A DNA stretch of 64,000 bases from NCBI RefSeq assembly GCF_964199755.1, contig NC_133896.1:90194215-90258214 (forward strand). Direction: 5' to 3'. A program made the translations under genes and the position numbers. Origin of the DNA: Larus michahellis (taxonomy: Eukaryota > Chordata > Aves > Charadriiformes > Laridae). Position 1 is the first letter of the stretch. Every line of letters starts with the position of its first letter. Under the pieces are notes generated by a model, which searched no databases, was not told where the DNA came from, and saw only the letters and a list, made by a program, of their open reading frames with translations. Shown here piece by piece: positions 51,401 to 61,457 of this stretch.

Positions 51401-52624
51401 GGAGCCCTGGGCTTTGCCGAAGGTGCCCGGGGAATGTGCTGAGCACCCCCCCTCTCCCCCGAGTAGGATCTCCCACCTCCTGCTTTTTCCAAAGCATCCC
51501 ATGTTACCCCTGGCCCCCTCCCGCTTTTTTTTTTTTTTTTTTGAGGGTAAATTTTACTTTCTACTTCCACTGTTCACGTTGTCACATGTAATACACCATT
51601 AAAAAGCATTAACGTTTCATGAGCGTACGCAGACGCAAAGCGCCTTTAGCCCCGGTGTTTTCTCGGGGTTTATATTTACCGAGCATCTCTGTTTTTTTCT
51701 CCTTAGCGCTGTATGCGGTGAAGGTGCGCGCCGAAGCCATGCAAAAGGCGTCAGAAGCTGTCCCCAGTGGAATGCTGTCGGTTATCGGCCGGCGAGAGGC
51801 AAATTACAAGTTTGCCTGCTTGGAAGCCCGTAAACACTGCGAATCGCTGGGTATAGAAAACCCCGTATGCGAAATCTCAAACTATTTGTTTCCAGACAGC
51901 AGAGTCATTGCAGGACACCTACAGGTATTGCTGCAGAATAACTATCCCTCTAGTTGAATTAACATTTCAGGTTTTTTTAAACTTTCACTTTGCACTTCTG
52001 TGTGGAGGTTAACCTGTATGGGCTTAGTTTATCCAAACAAAAGTATTTGATCTGTGGATTGTTTTTTTTTTCCAGTGTGTGCTCAGTTGTTGGGTAGGGA
52101 AAGGAATCCCTTTATCACGATAAGTCTGGTGAGGTGGTAATTGTGGGGTGACTGAGTAAACCATTGTCGTGCCAGACTCTCATTTCTCTCTCTCTTTATA
52201 GGCTTTGGAGTTTTTGCAGAAGAATGCCCGAAAATACTACTTTACACGTACAAGTATGCTTCCAGTCAGTGGGGCTTTTCATACCAGACTTATGGAACCA
52301 GCAGTAGAGCCGTTGGCTGAAGTCCTAAAATCGATTGAGATTCAGAAACCACTGGTCTGTGTCTATTCCAATGTTGATGGCAAAAAGTACATGCACGCAA
52401 AGCACATTGAGAAGCTGTTAGTGAAGCAGGTGGTTTCACCTGTTCTGTGGGAACAGACCATGCATTCTGTATATGAAAGAAAGCAAGGAACGGAATTTCC
52501 TTACACGTATGAAATGGGGCCCGGAAAGCAACTAGGAGCCGTTCTCAAAAAATGTAATTTGAAGGCCTGGAAACAATATAACCATGTAGATGCTCTGGAA
52601 GATGAGGAAGCAGCAGAGACCTAA
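50673..52624 (+). CDS. MCAT: MCAT, malonyl-CoA:ACP transacylase, mitochondrial (4 coding exons)
   Basis: Exons: 50673-51131, 51335-51422, 51707-51924, 52202-52624. Phases close to 1188 nt, 395 residues (human about 390). It transfers malonyl from CoA to mitochondrial acyl carrier protein, the chain-extender step of mitochondrial type II fatty-acid synthesis, which feeds octanoate/lipoate production. The Arg-rich, acid-poor N-terminus (about 1-35) fits a matrix targeting peptide. GQGSQ is at 81-85. The nucleophile is Ser165 in GYSVGE, reading GxSxG, and the catalytic His282 is in SGAFHTRLM. GPGKQLGAVLKKC closes the fold. I chose the ATG at 50673 for its GCCGCCATGG context. An in-frame ATG at 50604 would add 23 residues. 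AATAAA at 52845 is the likely poly(A) signal. Confidence 0.97.
51335..51422 (+). CDS. MCAT: MCAT coding exon 2
   Basis: Residues 154-182 plus one base: VVESCVAAAGYSVGEFAALV, carrying the nucleophile Ser165. Acceptor TCTCCGTGCAG. The donor GTGCCC is far from consensus. Confidence 0.95.
51707..51924 (+). CDS. MCAT: MCAT coding exon 3
   Basis: Residues 183-255: LYAVKVRAEAMQKASEAVPS, then SLGIENPVCEISNYLFPDSR. Acceptor TTTTTCTCCTTAG, donor GTATTG. Confidence 0.97.
52202..52624 (+). CDS. MCAT: MCAT coding exon 4 (terminal)
   Basis: Residues 256-395 plus TAA: MLPVSGAFHTRLMEPAVEPL with catalytic His282, VSPVLWEQTMHSVYERK, and the GPGKQLGAVLK motif. Acceptor TCTCTTTATAG. Confidence 0.97.
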   Translation, partial: ALEFLQKNARKYYFTRTSMLPVSGAFHTRLMEPAVEPLAEVLKSIEIQKPLVCVYSNVDGKKYMHAKHIEKLLVKQVVSPVLWEQTMHSVYERKQGTEFPYTYEMGPGKQLGAVLKKCNLKAWKQYNHVDALEDEEAAET

Positions 52625-52844
52625 GTAGTCTTTTGAGGAAAATCCACGCAACTTGATTTTTTCTGACTATTTAAAAATAACTTTGTGCTCCCAAAAGAGG
52701 AAGTTTTAAACATTTATGGCTTCTCATGAGAGGAGCACTGTGTGTGAAATCGAAGTGGATGTTTTCCTTCCCCATGTGCCTCAGGTTGTGGAAGGGGAGA
52801 GCAAAGTCTGGCTCTTCCATCTGTGTCGGGACTGCAAAACTGCC

Positions 52845-52850
52845 AATAAA
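52845..52850 (+). terminator. MCAT: MCAT polyadenylation signal (AATAAA)
   Basis: Canonical hexamer 221 bases after the stop codon. A second AATAAA occurs near 53259 and could give a longer 3' end. Confidence 0.6.
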
Positions 52851-55800
52851 TACACCAAATAGCCTTCTGTTTGGCCTCAATCCTGCAAGCAACTTCCCCA
52901 CTCTTCTTTTTTTTTTCCTTTTTTAATATTTTTGGGGAGGAGGGCGGTGTGGATTCAAGTCAAAATCAGTAGCTTTGGCTGCCTGGTGCAGGATCTTCTG
53001 CACGGATACAGGGGTGCAACTGGGCTGTTGGCTCCGGATGGTGGAGGGCTCTGTGCTGGGCTCGAGGGTGCATTTAGAGGATCCATTCAGTTTGGTACGG
53101 CTTTCAGTACGTTGATGTTCGTGTTTTCTAACTCGACTGACTTGTGGGATGTTCATCTGTGTAAAATTCTTTTAATTTGTGTCCGTATTGCCAGGTAGCA
53201 GCCGGGTAAGGCAGAAGGTGTTGTCAGGAACATGATTTTCTTAAGGTTAAACTATAAATAAACTATAATGCTTTTCTTGGTATTTTTAATGCTGTGGGGT
53301 GTGTTGTTGGTGGCCTCTAGTCCACACGTGGATGGAAGTAATTTTCCCTCCAGTTATCCAGTACCATGTTGGTTGTGCAAAGTTACTAAAGGGAGAAGAA
53401 ATGTTTCAGTGAATGAAGAAGCTTACCAAAATTCCTCACCTCCGCGGAGGTGCAGGGCTTTTGTTGTCCCTGACCGAGCCTCTGATGCTGCACTGGCTGG
53501 ATTTGGATGACTTTTCTTGACGGAACAGAAAACATCAGTGCTGGAAACTGCGGAAAGATTTTTTTTCAGGGGCGCCTTTGGGCAGGGTGAATTCACCCTG
53601 TGGGAACAGCATGCCGGGGAGGAGGTTTTGAATGCTGGCATTTTGGTTGTCTCTATTTTTGACTGTGTTTTGCCAGTTTGTACATTTTCTGAAAGCAGGA
53701 GAGGAGCTGGAGAGGAGCAGGTTGTCCCAAGCCTTCCCAGAAAGAGCTTCCCAGTCCCCTTGTGGGCACTGGCTGCTGTCGGTCCTCTGCGCAGGGCTGC
53801 TGGCAGGTCCCCGGCCTGGGGCTGGCTGCGGGGGGAGCACCCGCTGCCTCCGGCACCTTCCTTAGTGCCTGCAGCGCTGGAGGTGCCACTTGGAACGGCT
53901 TTAGCACCAAATCCGTGGGTTTGGATTCGGTAGCCGGCCTTTAGCTTATTAAAATAGGTCCGGTTGTGATACAGCATCGTGCTGCCTGTGCAAGATACCT
54001 GCAGGGCGCACAGAAAATGTGCACTTGCTTTCTTTGCTCCTTGTCTGTAAGGGGTACTAAAAGCTTTAGGAAATACATGAGAGAACAGTAGTTGCTCCAG
54101 GATCATGTACAAACAAGCAGCGAGAGGTCATATTGTGCCTATTACAGTGGGAGCAGAAGCTTCAGCTGAGCTCTGTCTTCTTTTTTATTTTTGGTATTTT
54201 AATGGTATATTTAACAAATATAATAATATATTATAAATATTTAACGCTAAACTTTAACAGTATATTAAACAATAAATTTTTAAAAAACTTTGGGACGTGT
54301 TGCTTAAATCACCATGCACGTCTTGAATAACTTCCAATTATGGTATTAATCATTTCGCAATTTCTGAAAGGAAGTTTCTGAAAGGAAAAGTGAATTAAAA
54401 ATACTGGCCTAAATTATGATGGCCTAATGGAGCGTCTTATTAAACAGTTCTTTTGTGAACTGGAATTGGCAGCTGAGCCTACCTTTACAGTACAAATTCC
54501 ACTTCTGGCGTCTGTAAACATTAATGATTAATAAAATACTTAAGAACTTGTCAGCTTAATCATTGGGCTATCAGAGGCTGCCAGTTAAGGGTTGGGAATA
54601 CTGTAAAGAAAATTATTTCAGTGAAGGCTCCTATGTTATAGGTCAGGTGTTAGTTATTCAATAAAGCATACCAAAGTCATCACTCGGTGGTAAGAATATC
54701 TCAACTAAATCCTGTTCATATTATTAAATGCAGAATTATGTGCAGTGGTAGAAGTTTACGACTACATCTTGTAAGGACAAACACGTTAGTGACTTTGAAA
54801 CCAGCTTTTATGATGGTTGGAACTTAGCGTGGCATGTTGGTGGCGCTAATTTTGGTTTTAGTATAGTGCTTTATAATTTCTGGAGTTTTTAATTATTTAA
54901 CTTTATTGTGGAAGTTTTGGAGACCTATTTTCTATTTGTATTGTTCTTACTTTTTTTTTTTTTTTCCCCCCTGGCATCATTTCACTTTGTTGCACTCTTT
55001 GTTGGGCATAAAAGCCCTTTGGGAGAAACACGCTTAAAATCTCTGTTTGCAAATGCGGAATATTAGATAACCTTTGCGCCTTCGTTGGCTGCGGAGTGCT
55101 GAAGGCACGTCTGTATCCCAAGAGCATCCCGCTCCTTTGAGCCCTATTTAATTAGTGGGAAGAAGGAACCGTAGCCACTGCCTGGGTGTTCGCTTTTCTT
55201 CTGTGCAGCGTTAGAGCCCAAGCCGAGGTAGGAAGCCCCACGTTGCTGAGGCTGCTCCCCACGGAACCTCCTCTCTTCAGAACCAGAAGCCAAGCGGTAT
55301 CGCACTTGTGTGTTGATATTGCAGTTTATCAGCTTTCTTTATTCTTTATTATTTTTATTCTTTATATTAGTTTATATCAGCTAAAAAAGTGTGATGGAGG
55401 TTCTTCGTACCACTGTATGGAGAGCGTTCGGGGCTTGCTCTTGTGTAGTGCCCGGCAGCACGACGTCACGTTGGTGTATGGCTGTAAATGAGCGGAAGGG
55501 TGTCTCGTGTTGTAAAACTTTTCTGTGGCTAGGCGGAGAGCGGCACGCAGAGTAATTAGGGATCCTGGATCTTAGTACTGTTATCTGCATTTCCTTTCTG
55601 TGCTTACTCATCTCTCCCGTCTGCTTCTGGAAACTGAATGTCTAAGACACGAAAAGTCAGCAGAGTTCCTTCACCTAGGAACAAACAGAAACAGGATGTG
55701 GAAAAAAAAAAAATAATCAAGTGCTGTAAACTCTGCCCCATGAGGAAGTGTGCAGTAAAAAAAAAAAAAAATTAAATTTGGGTCTCCCAAGATACAGCGT

Positions 55801-57640
55801 GGAGCCTTAGCTAAGAGGCTCCTTGCTCAGCTCCACAGGTGAGAGGGGAGCCTGGTAATTACTGCTCGCTGCGGTGTTCCTGTTTGTGCTAATTCTTATT
55901 GCGGATTCTGTTCGCTTTGTGTTTCGGTGGCTTCACGGGCGCAATTGCATTTTATAGTCCTTGAGACTGTGTTTTGCTCCGTATATTCTGAATAATGAAC
56001 TTCCCCTCTCTTGTGATTAAAAATGTTACGTTATTGATTGCAAGAGCATGAAAAGTCATCCCACACAGCTCTTGGATGGAACCGGCAGTGCGGCAGTCTC
56101 CCATTTGTCATTGCTCCCCTGTGCATAAAGATTATTTATCTAGAAATAACTTATTTTGTACGGTTAAAGCGATTCAGCCAGGAAGAATCAAATTTTTGGT
56201 AGCTGGTACTCTTATTACACGTGCATGGATTGTTTATTAGACTCCCGATGGGAATTTTTATCCTTCACTATGTAATAACTTTGACATATTTTCTGTCACG
56301 CTGCTGTTACGGAGTTAAACAGAGCAGTCAACTCACTGATGAAACTTTGGTCTGGTTTTTGGTTATATGAGCAATTCAGCTGGCCGGCTTCTGGCCCGAG
56401 GGAGACTAAGGTTGTGGTAACTGTGCTTTTCTCGGAAAAACTGCATACCTGCTGCTGAAGGGCAAATTGGCTCAAGGGCATTTTGAAAAAAGGTGACACT
56501 AAAATACCTGCCACTGCTTGAACTTCCGAGGTATGGTGGAACCGCCACCTTCTATGTTCCTTCTTTTTGTTCTGCGTCTCAAGTCGATCAAAGGTATCTT
56601 AAAGTCCTTTAACGTGAAGTGGTTGAATGAAATCTTCTAGTTGAACCTGTTGAACCTTTTTTTTTTTCTTTTGTTTGGTTTGTTTATTTTTCCCCCAGAA
56701 TAATTTTTTGAGATGGGTGGTTAAGATCATAATGGGATCTGGGCACCGTTCACAGAAGAGAGGAAACACATTCCTCAGCCCGCTTAAACTTGACTGGGTT
56801 TGGCATTTGTCTCCACTGAAGAAAAGTGGTTCAAATGCCCTGTCTTGATTTAAAGCAGGAACTCCAACTTGAAACTCCAGCCTCTCAGATGAATGCTTAA
56901 ATCACTAGGCCATTAATATATTGTATTTTCCTCTTTCAAAAGCACGCTCACCATAGTAGTCGCTTGACGAGGCAGGAAGCAGGTATCCCCTCTGCTGAGG
57001 GGAATACCCAAACCACAGAGATGCACTTTCATTTTCTCTTGCTGAGAGAGAGTCTGTAACTGTACACAGCGAAAAGCAGCTTCAACGGCAAAGGGAAGAT
57101 GCACCCAGATGTAGAGAATAACTTGGTACAATTGGGGGCTGTTGTTGAGAGAAAAGAAACCCGACGGTGTCCTAATGGCCACCTGTGGAGTGTGGGAGGG
57201 TGACACCTACACCATGTCCATCCTGTAAGCTGTGCTCAAGTGTCTCAGTCATCTATTTCCCTCTAAGCACACGCCTTCCAAAACGACGTGTGTCATCAGA
57301 AAAAAAACCTTTTCCAAATTCAGTCAAACTCTTGGGTTTTTTTCTGGGCAACTCAAAGTTTTACTTGGGAAAGAGACATAAAAATGTAAAATCTATTGGT
57401 AAATTTCTGAAGAATTCTGAAAAAGTAATAGCTTGGCTTGAGTGGCCCACAAGTACCAACCCAATCAACTTCCTTGCTAGCTCATCCTAACCACTCTTTT
57501 TCCACTAAAATATCATTTCATATGCTAATTTTACTACATAAAAATCAAATAAAGCCTATCCTGTAGTCTGAGGTAACAAAATGTACGAGACAATATATTG
57601 TTATTAATCTGTGATAGCACAGTCTTGGAAAATAAAGTCG
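52851..57640. other. Intergenic DNA between MCAT and the BIK-like gene
   Basis: Overlapping open frames on both strands at 53423-54112 (up to 229 codons) reflect a GC-richer patch poor in stop codons rather than a gene. Poly-A or poly-T runs lie near 54951, 55700, 55757 and 56660. No transposon or gene is supported. Confidence 0.65.
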
Positions 57641-58098
57641 ATAACACTGCAAAACGTTTGAAGCAACATTTTAATTTTTAAAAAGTATCATGGTTTTAAT
57701 CTTTACTATTGCTTTTACAGTGTTAAAATTTAAAGGATGTCCAGCATGCCTTCAGTCTTCCCCACATCCAGAATCTCTTTAAGAAACTCGTTTATATGAA
57801 ATAGACACTTTATATTGCATTAAAACAAACTCAAAAAAGACAGACTTTCTAATCGCCTGGAGTCACATTTCAAAACTAGCAAGTCAGGCAGTTATCCAGC
57901 AACAACCTCCTTATTTTAAACATTTATCTTTTTTTAAAAAAAAGGTATGAAACAGCAGTGACCCAGCACTAGCCTAGGTTTTAAATATAAAAGAGATTTT
58001 TATCAGTGTAAATTTGAAAAACAAACCAACTGCCACCACCTGGGTGTTAATGAAATTGGTCAGAGTCCAGCAATGACCTCCTACTGTAATTCTCTGTG
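57641..58098 (-). other. BIK: Probable 3' UTR of the BIK-like gene
   Basis: AT-rich DNA following the stop. A minus-strand ATTAAA lies near 57675-57670 and could end the transcript near 57650. This is inferred from position only. Confidence 0.35.
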
Positions 58099-58180
58099 TT
58101 AATTCAGCAGTCCGTAACTCATGGCCCACCAAAAGGCAGCAACAAGCAGGGCTGCAGGCACCAGCTTCTGGCAGACGCAC
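58099..58180 (-). CDS. BIK: BIK-like gene, terminal tail-anchor exon
   Basis: Residues 78-104 plus TAA, using the acceptor CTCCCTTTCAG (58186-58181). Gives a CVCQK lead, then a hydrophobic helix and the end SYGLLN. A stronger acceptor 20 bases upstream (CTCTTCCCGCAG, exon start 58200) would shift the frame and remove the helix. Confidence 0.5.
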
Positions 58181-61100
58181 CTGAAAGGGAGCTTGCAGAT
58201 CTGCGGGAAGAGAAGGGAAGGTAATTAGAAATAACAAGCAGCAAAAAGATGGTGCAGAAAAGCTAACGAGGATGCCTGCGTGCGAGGTCCGTGTGTAATT
58301 GGGAATACAGCCCGGTTCTGCGGAAATGGGTGTCGGGGTTTGGTTTTGCTGCTGGCGCCGGGTGACTGCTGCAGTGGCAGGGCCACATCCAGCCTCTAAA
58401 TAATCTCCTCTCTTCTCTGGCGTAAGCAGAGGGTAAAACATCACCAGCAGCAGTCCTGCTTAACTCCCCTAGGGTAGACCCTTTCAGCTTCTCACGGTGG
58501 GAGATGCCTTCCCTCTGCATGGAGCCCCCGTGAGTTGTGTGGGACTTGGGCAGCTGTTTGAGTCTGTTTGCAGACATTTGGCATACTCTTGTCTACCAAT
58601 GAGAAATTTCAGCCTAAAAAGAAAAAAAAATGGGGCAACACAGGGACACCAACAAACTGAGGAATAAAGCTAAACTTAGAGCCATGTTACATGGTTTACT
58701 CACTGACACTTACATGGGAGTTAGGCGTTGCTGTTACCTACTTGTCAACAAAAAGGTGGGAGAAAAAGGGGGGGAGCATACCCAGCTTCCATAACCAATG
58801 ATCCTCTTTGTCCAGTTATTGTTCAAAGTATTTCCGAAGCTTCTTATAACACTTTTAATAATATTCCATGTCTGGAAAACACTGATAGCAACCCTAATGA
58901 TTTAAACAAAAAAAAAAAAAAAGGCATGGGGATAGAAAATTTATTCTAAAAATTGTCAAATCAAATACCAAGGTTTAGAAAACTACAAAAAGAAACCCCA
59001 AACTCCAATATGTTCCTTCCTGAAAGTCTACATGTACATGCGTATTTCTCTAAATATTTAGGAAGGAGACCTGCCAACTTAGCAGGGCTTTGGAAGCTAA
59101 AGATAATTTGGTTTCAGAATTAATTGACCGTTAACATCACAGAAGGAAACGTGCAGCAGAGCTCCTGAGCGGCAGTCTTGTGCCTTTGCTCTTGTTTCAA
59201 ACATAGAACAGGGCAACCCAGCGAGAGCTGCTGATCTCTAATGCATCAGCGTTGGGGGCAGCAATACGGGACTGACACAGCAATTCCACGGAGTCTCTCT
59301 GCGGCATGAATCCAGCTTTACTGAGATAGAAGTTATATGACCATATGCCATACCCAGGGACACAGCTGTAACTGAATTGCACTCTCTGTAAGTCTGCAAT
59401 AAGTGACTGTCCTCTCCCCGAAGCAAGGATAGACGAGATAGAACCACACGTTGAGTACTTGGGGGTTCGGACACAGATTACGTATCTCGTGTTAGGACGC
59501 TACCGCATGTCACTTAATCTACAGTTAATAACTATCCATGATAACCCTGTCAGCTCACAGCAGGTAAAAGGCAATTCAAACTAGTAACTAGTCTAGCCAC
59601 GTTTTCTTGTATGTGCACGGGTGGATTACTTGACATGCAGTAACGTGTTAATCCCCGAAGCATCACACTTACTAGGCTGCAGACCTCTCATCCCTCAGTT
59701 GTGCATAAAGATACTGTCTAACCTAGAAAAGTACTGTGAAATTTTAAATTCCAAGAAACTATTTCATCTTTTGACTGTAAATGGCTATAGTCTGCGGTGA
59801 CAATTTATGTTATAAAGCTCTTCCTTGTAAAACAAGCCGCAGTTATTTGGTTTAGTTTTTTAGGTTCTGTATAAAGCAGCAGTAGTAGCAATAAATTTTT
59901 TGACTTTGTGTACAGAAATGTTGCTGTTTGTCTAACAAAACATTACCGTTTATCTATCTAACATGTTTTTTAAAAGGATCTGAAGACTGACAGTGCCAGT
60001 GAGGTAACTTACCCATGTGCCAGGTGAAGCAGTGTGTCTTCAAACTTCCTGTGGTACATCCTGTTAAATTCATCCCCGATCAGGGCCAGCTGATGGCCAA
60101 CCTGGGTAGCTGACCTGTAAGGCGTTCAGGATGTGTGCGTTAGAGGAAAACACTACAACAGCAATTCTCTAAAAAGCACTCTGCGAGTGTCAGGCACAGC
60201 TGGAATCAGCTGGGGATGTAAAAGCAAAATGTTCAGGTGGGGTTTTTTTACCTGTTATGGTTTCATTGATTAGACATCTTAACACCATATTTATAGGCAT
60301 ACAAAAGTGCTTTGATGGTTTTCATAAAAAAGCTGCATATTTGGCATTTGTGAAGAAACATGTTGGCTTTTTAGGTGCCTGCTTTCTTTATACAAGACAA
60401 TGGAATTCTGGTTTTGGGAGGGGGTGGTTCTCAAAGTCAAAATATTGAAACAGCCTTCACTTCAGACATCTCAAAATATTTCATATAACATAGCTGCTGG
60501 CTTTGTCATCCAGCAGTTTTACTCCAACGGTTTGCGCGATGCAGTGCAGGTCTCCAGCTAATGGGTGCTGCCAGGGTATGACTTGAGGCCGTTAGGGATG
60601 TCCTGGGGCGTGCAGATCCTTGAACTACAATGTCTATGGCACGTGTTGATGCCAAAAACTGGTGACGCTTTACTGATGAAAATTTTGAATGAAATTTAGC
60701 TTCTCTTAGGCAAGCATCCTGGTTTCGTTTTTTTCTTTTTGGTACAAAAAATAATTTGACTATACTTTTTCATTTTAACTTGTATTTCTGCTGAGATCTG
60801 TATGAGACCTGCTGAACAGTACGTGGGCTTAACAGCTTGATTCTAGAGACCTACTTAAAAAAACTTAGGCTTGGTTTGATCAGTCCAACAAAAAAACCCA
60901 CACAGAAAGGAATTTTCACAGATGGGGTGGAAAGGCAGCCCCTGACTCTTGAACTGGGAAAAAAATATATGTACAGGATTAAGAAAAACCCAAAGCAGCA
61001 CCATCAGTTTGTTGTGAGAGGCGCCGAGAGAATTATGTAAAAATGGCTTCCTCAGCTGCTTGCTATAACAGCTGGGTTTCTAATGAAGAGACACATCTGT

Positions 61101-61451
61101 GTCCCTGTGCAGGATAAAAATTTACAGACATTTAATGCAGCATAATCTTGCATGCTCAGTGTTAAGTGCTACAGGTTATCTACACTTGCATCTATTCCGT
61201 TTCCAATAGTATCCACTATGATTATTTGGCTTAGCAAAGAGTCTTCTTGAAAGTCTGAGGGTTTGTATTTGTGGGGGGAGTACGGGGAGGACAGAAGGGA
61301 GTATTAATGCGACGTGATACCTGATATTAAACTCCATTTGCTCTGTGGTGTCTGGGATTGTTCGGAGGTTACTGTAGGTTTCCTCTTCTGGTGCTCCATT
61401 GGGGTAGCTGGAGAGGACAAAGTGCCGGGGGATTCTGCTCATTTGAGACAT
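58099..61451 (-). CDS. BIK: BIK-like BH3-only pro-apoptotic protein (3 coding exons)
   Basis: Exons in transcript order: 61451-61321, 60114-60013, 58180-58099. They join in frame to 315 nt, 104 residues. The middle exon carries a full BH3 motif at about 49-64. It has hydrophobic positions Val49, Leu53, Ile56 and Phe60 and the invariant Gly57-Asp58. It reads QLALIGDEFNRMY and resembles BIM and BIK. The final exon gives a hydrophobic segment of about 20 residues (84-103, LVPAALLVAAFWWAM), a candidate tail anchor for mitochondria or ER. BH3-only proteins bind the groove of BCL2-type survivors and trigger BAX/BAK. The position next to MCAT, tail away, is that of mammalian BIK. The rest is unlike human BIK, and the BH3-to-tail spacer is much shorter (about 20 against about 70 residues), so an unseen exon is possible. 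The start is the first ATG after a good acceptor (TTTCATGACTCGTTGCAG). Confidence 0.66.
58181..60012 (-). other. BIK: BIK-like gene, intron 2
   Basis: Searched by eye for an extra exon that would lengthen the spacer between BH3 and tail. The candidate acceptor/donor pairs near 59735-59665, 59560 and 58770-58710 all put a stop in the required frame. The open frames at 59474-59197 and 58577-58263 are unrecognised. Confidence 0.5.
60013..60114 (-). CDS. BIK: BIK-like gene, BH3 exon
   Basis: One base, 33 codons and two bases. Acceptor GCCTTACAG, donor GTAAGT. Contains VGHQLALIGDEFNRMY, a complete BH3 core with all four hydrophobic anchors and GD, followed by FEDTLLHLAH. This is the strongest evidence for the gene. 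Confidence 0.78.
60115..61320 (-). other. BIK: BIK-like gene, intron 1
   Basis: GT-AG intron between the first coding exon and the BH3 exon, with no recognisable insert. Confidence 0.55.
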
Positions 61452-61457
61452 CTTATT
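61321..61457 (-). CDS. BIK: BIK-like gene, first coding exon
   Basis: Exon 61457-61321 with ATG at 61451. Encodes residues 1-43 plus two bases, MSQMSRIPRHFVLSS onwards, with an acidic PEEET patch. Donor CAG|GTATCA. If the upstream acceptor is not used, the open frame extends 18 residues further to an ATG at 61505. No domain is recognised in this part. Confidence 0.6.

Noticed and set aside
50046-51497. 483-codon open frame antisense to MCAT exon 1
   Set aside because: Pro/Arg/Gly-rich translation of a CpG island with few stop codons. The sense strand carries a clear MCAT exon.
53423-54112. 229-codon minus-strand frame with a 138-codon plus-strand frame opposite
   Set aside because: The patch is open in several frames at once, which points to base composition. 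No domain or splice support.
59197-59474. Minus-strand frames in intron 2 of the BIK-like gene as a candidate missing exon
   Set aside because: There is an acceptor-like TTACAG, but no donor gives both an open frame and the length needed to join the flanking exons.
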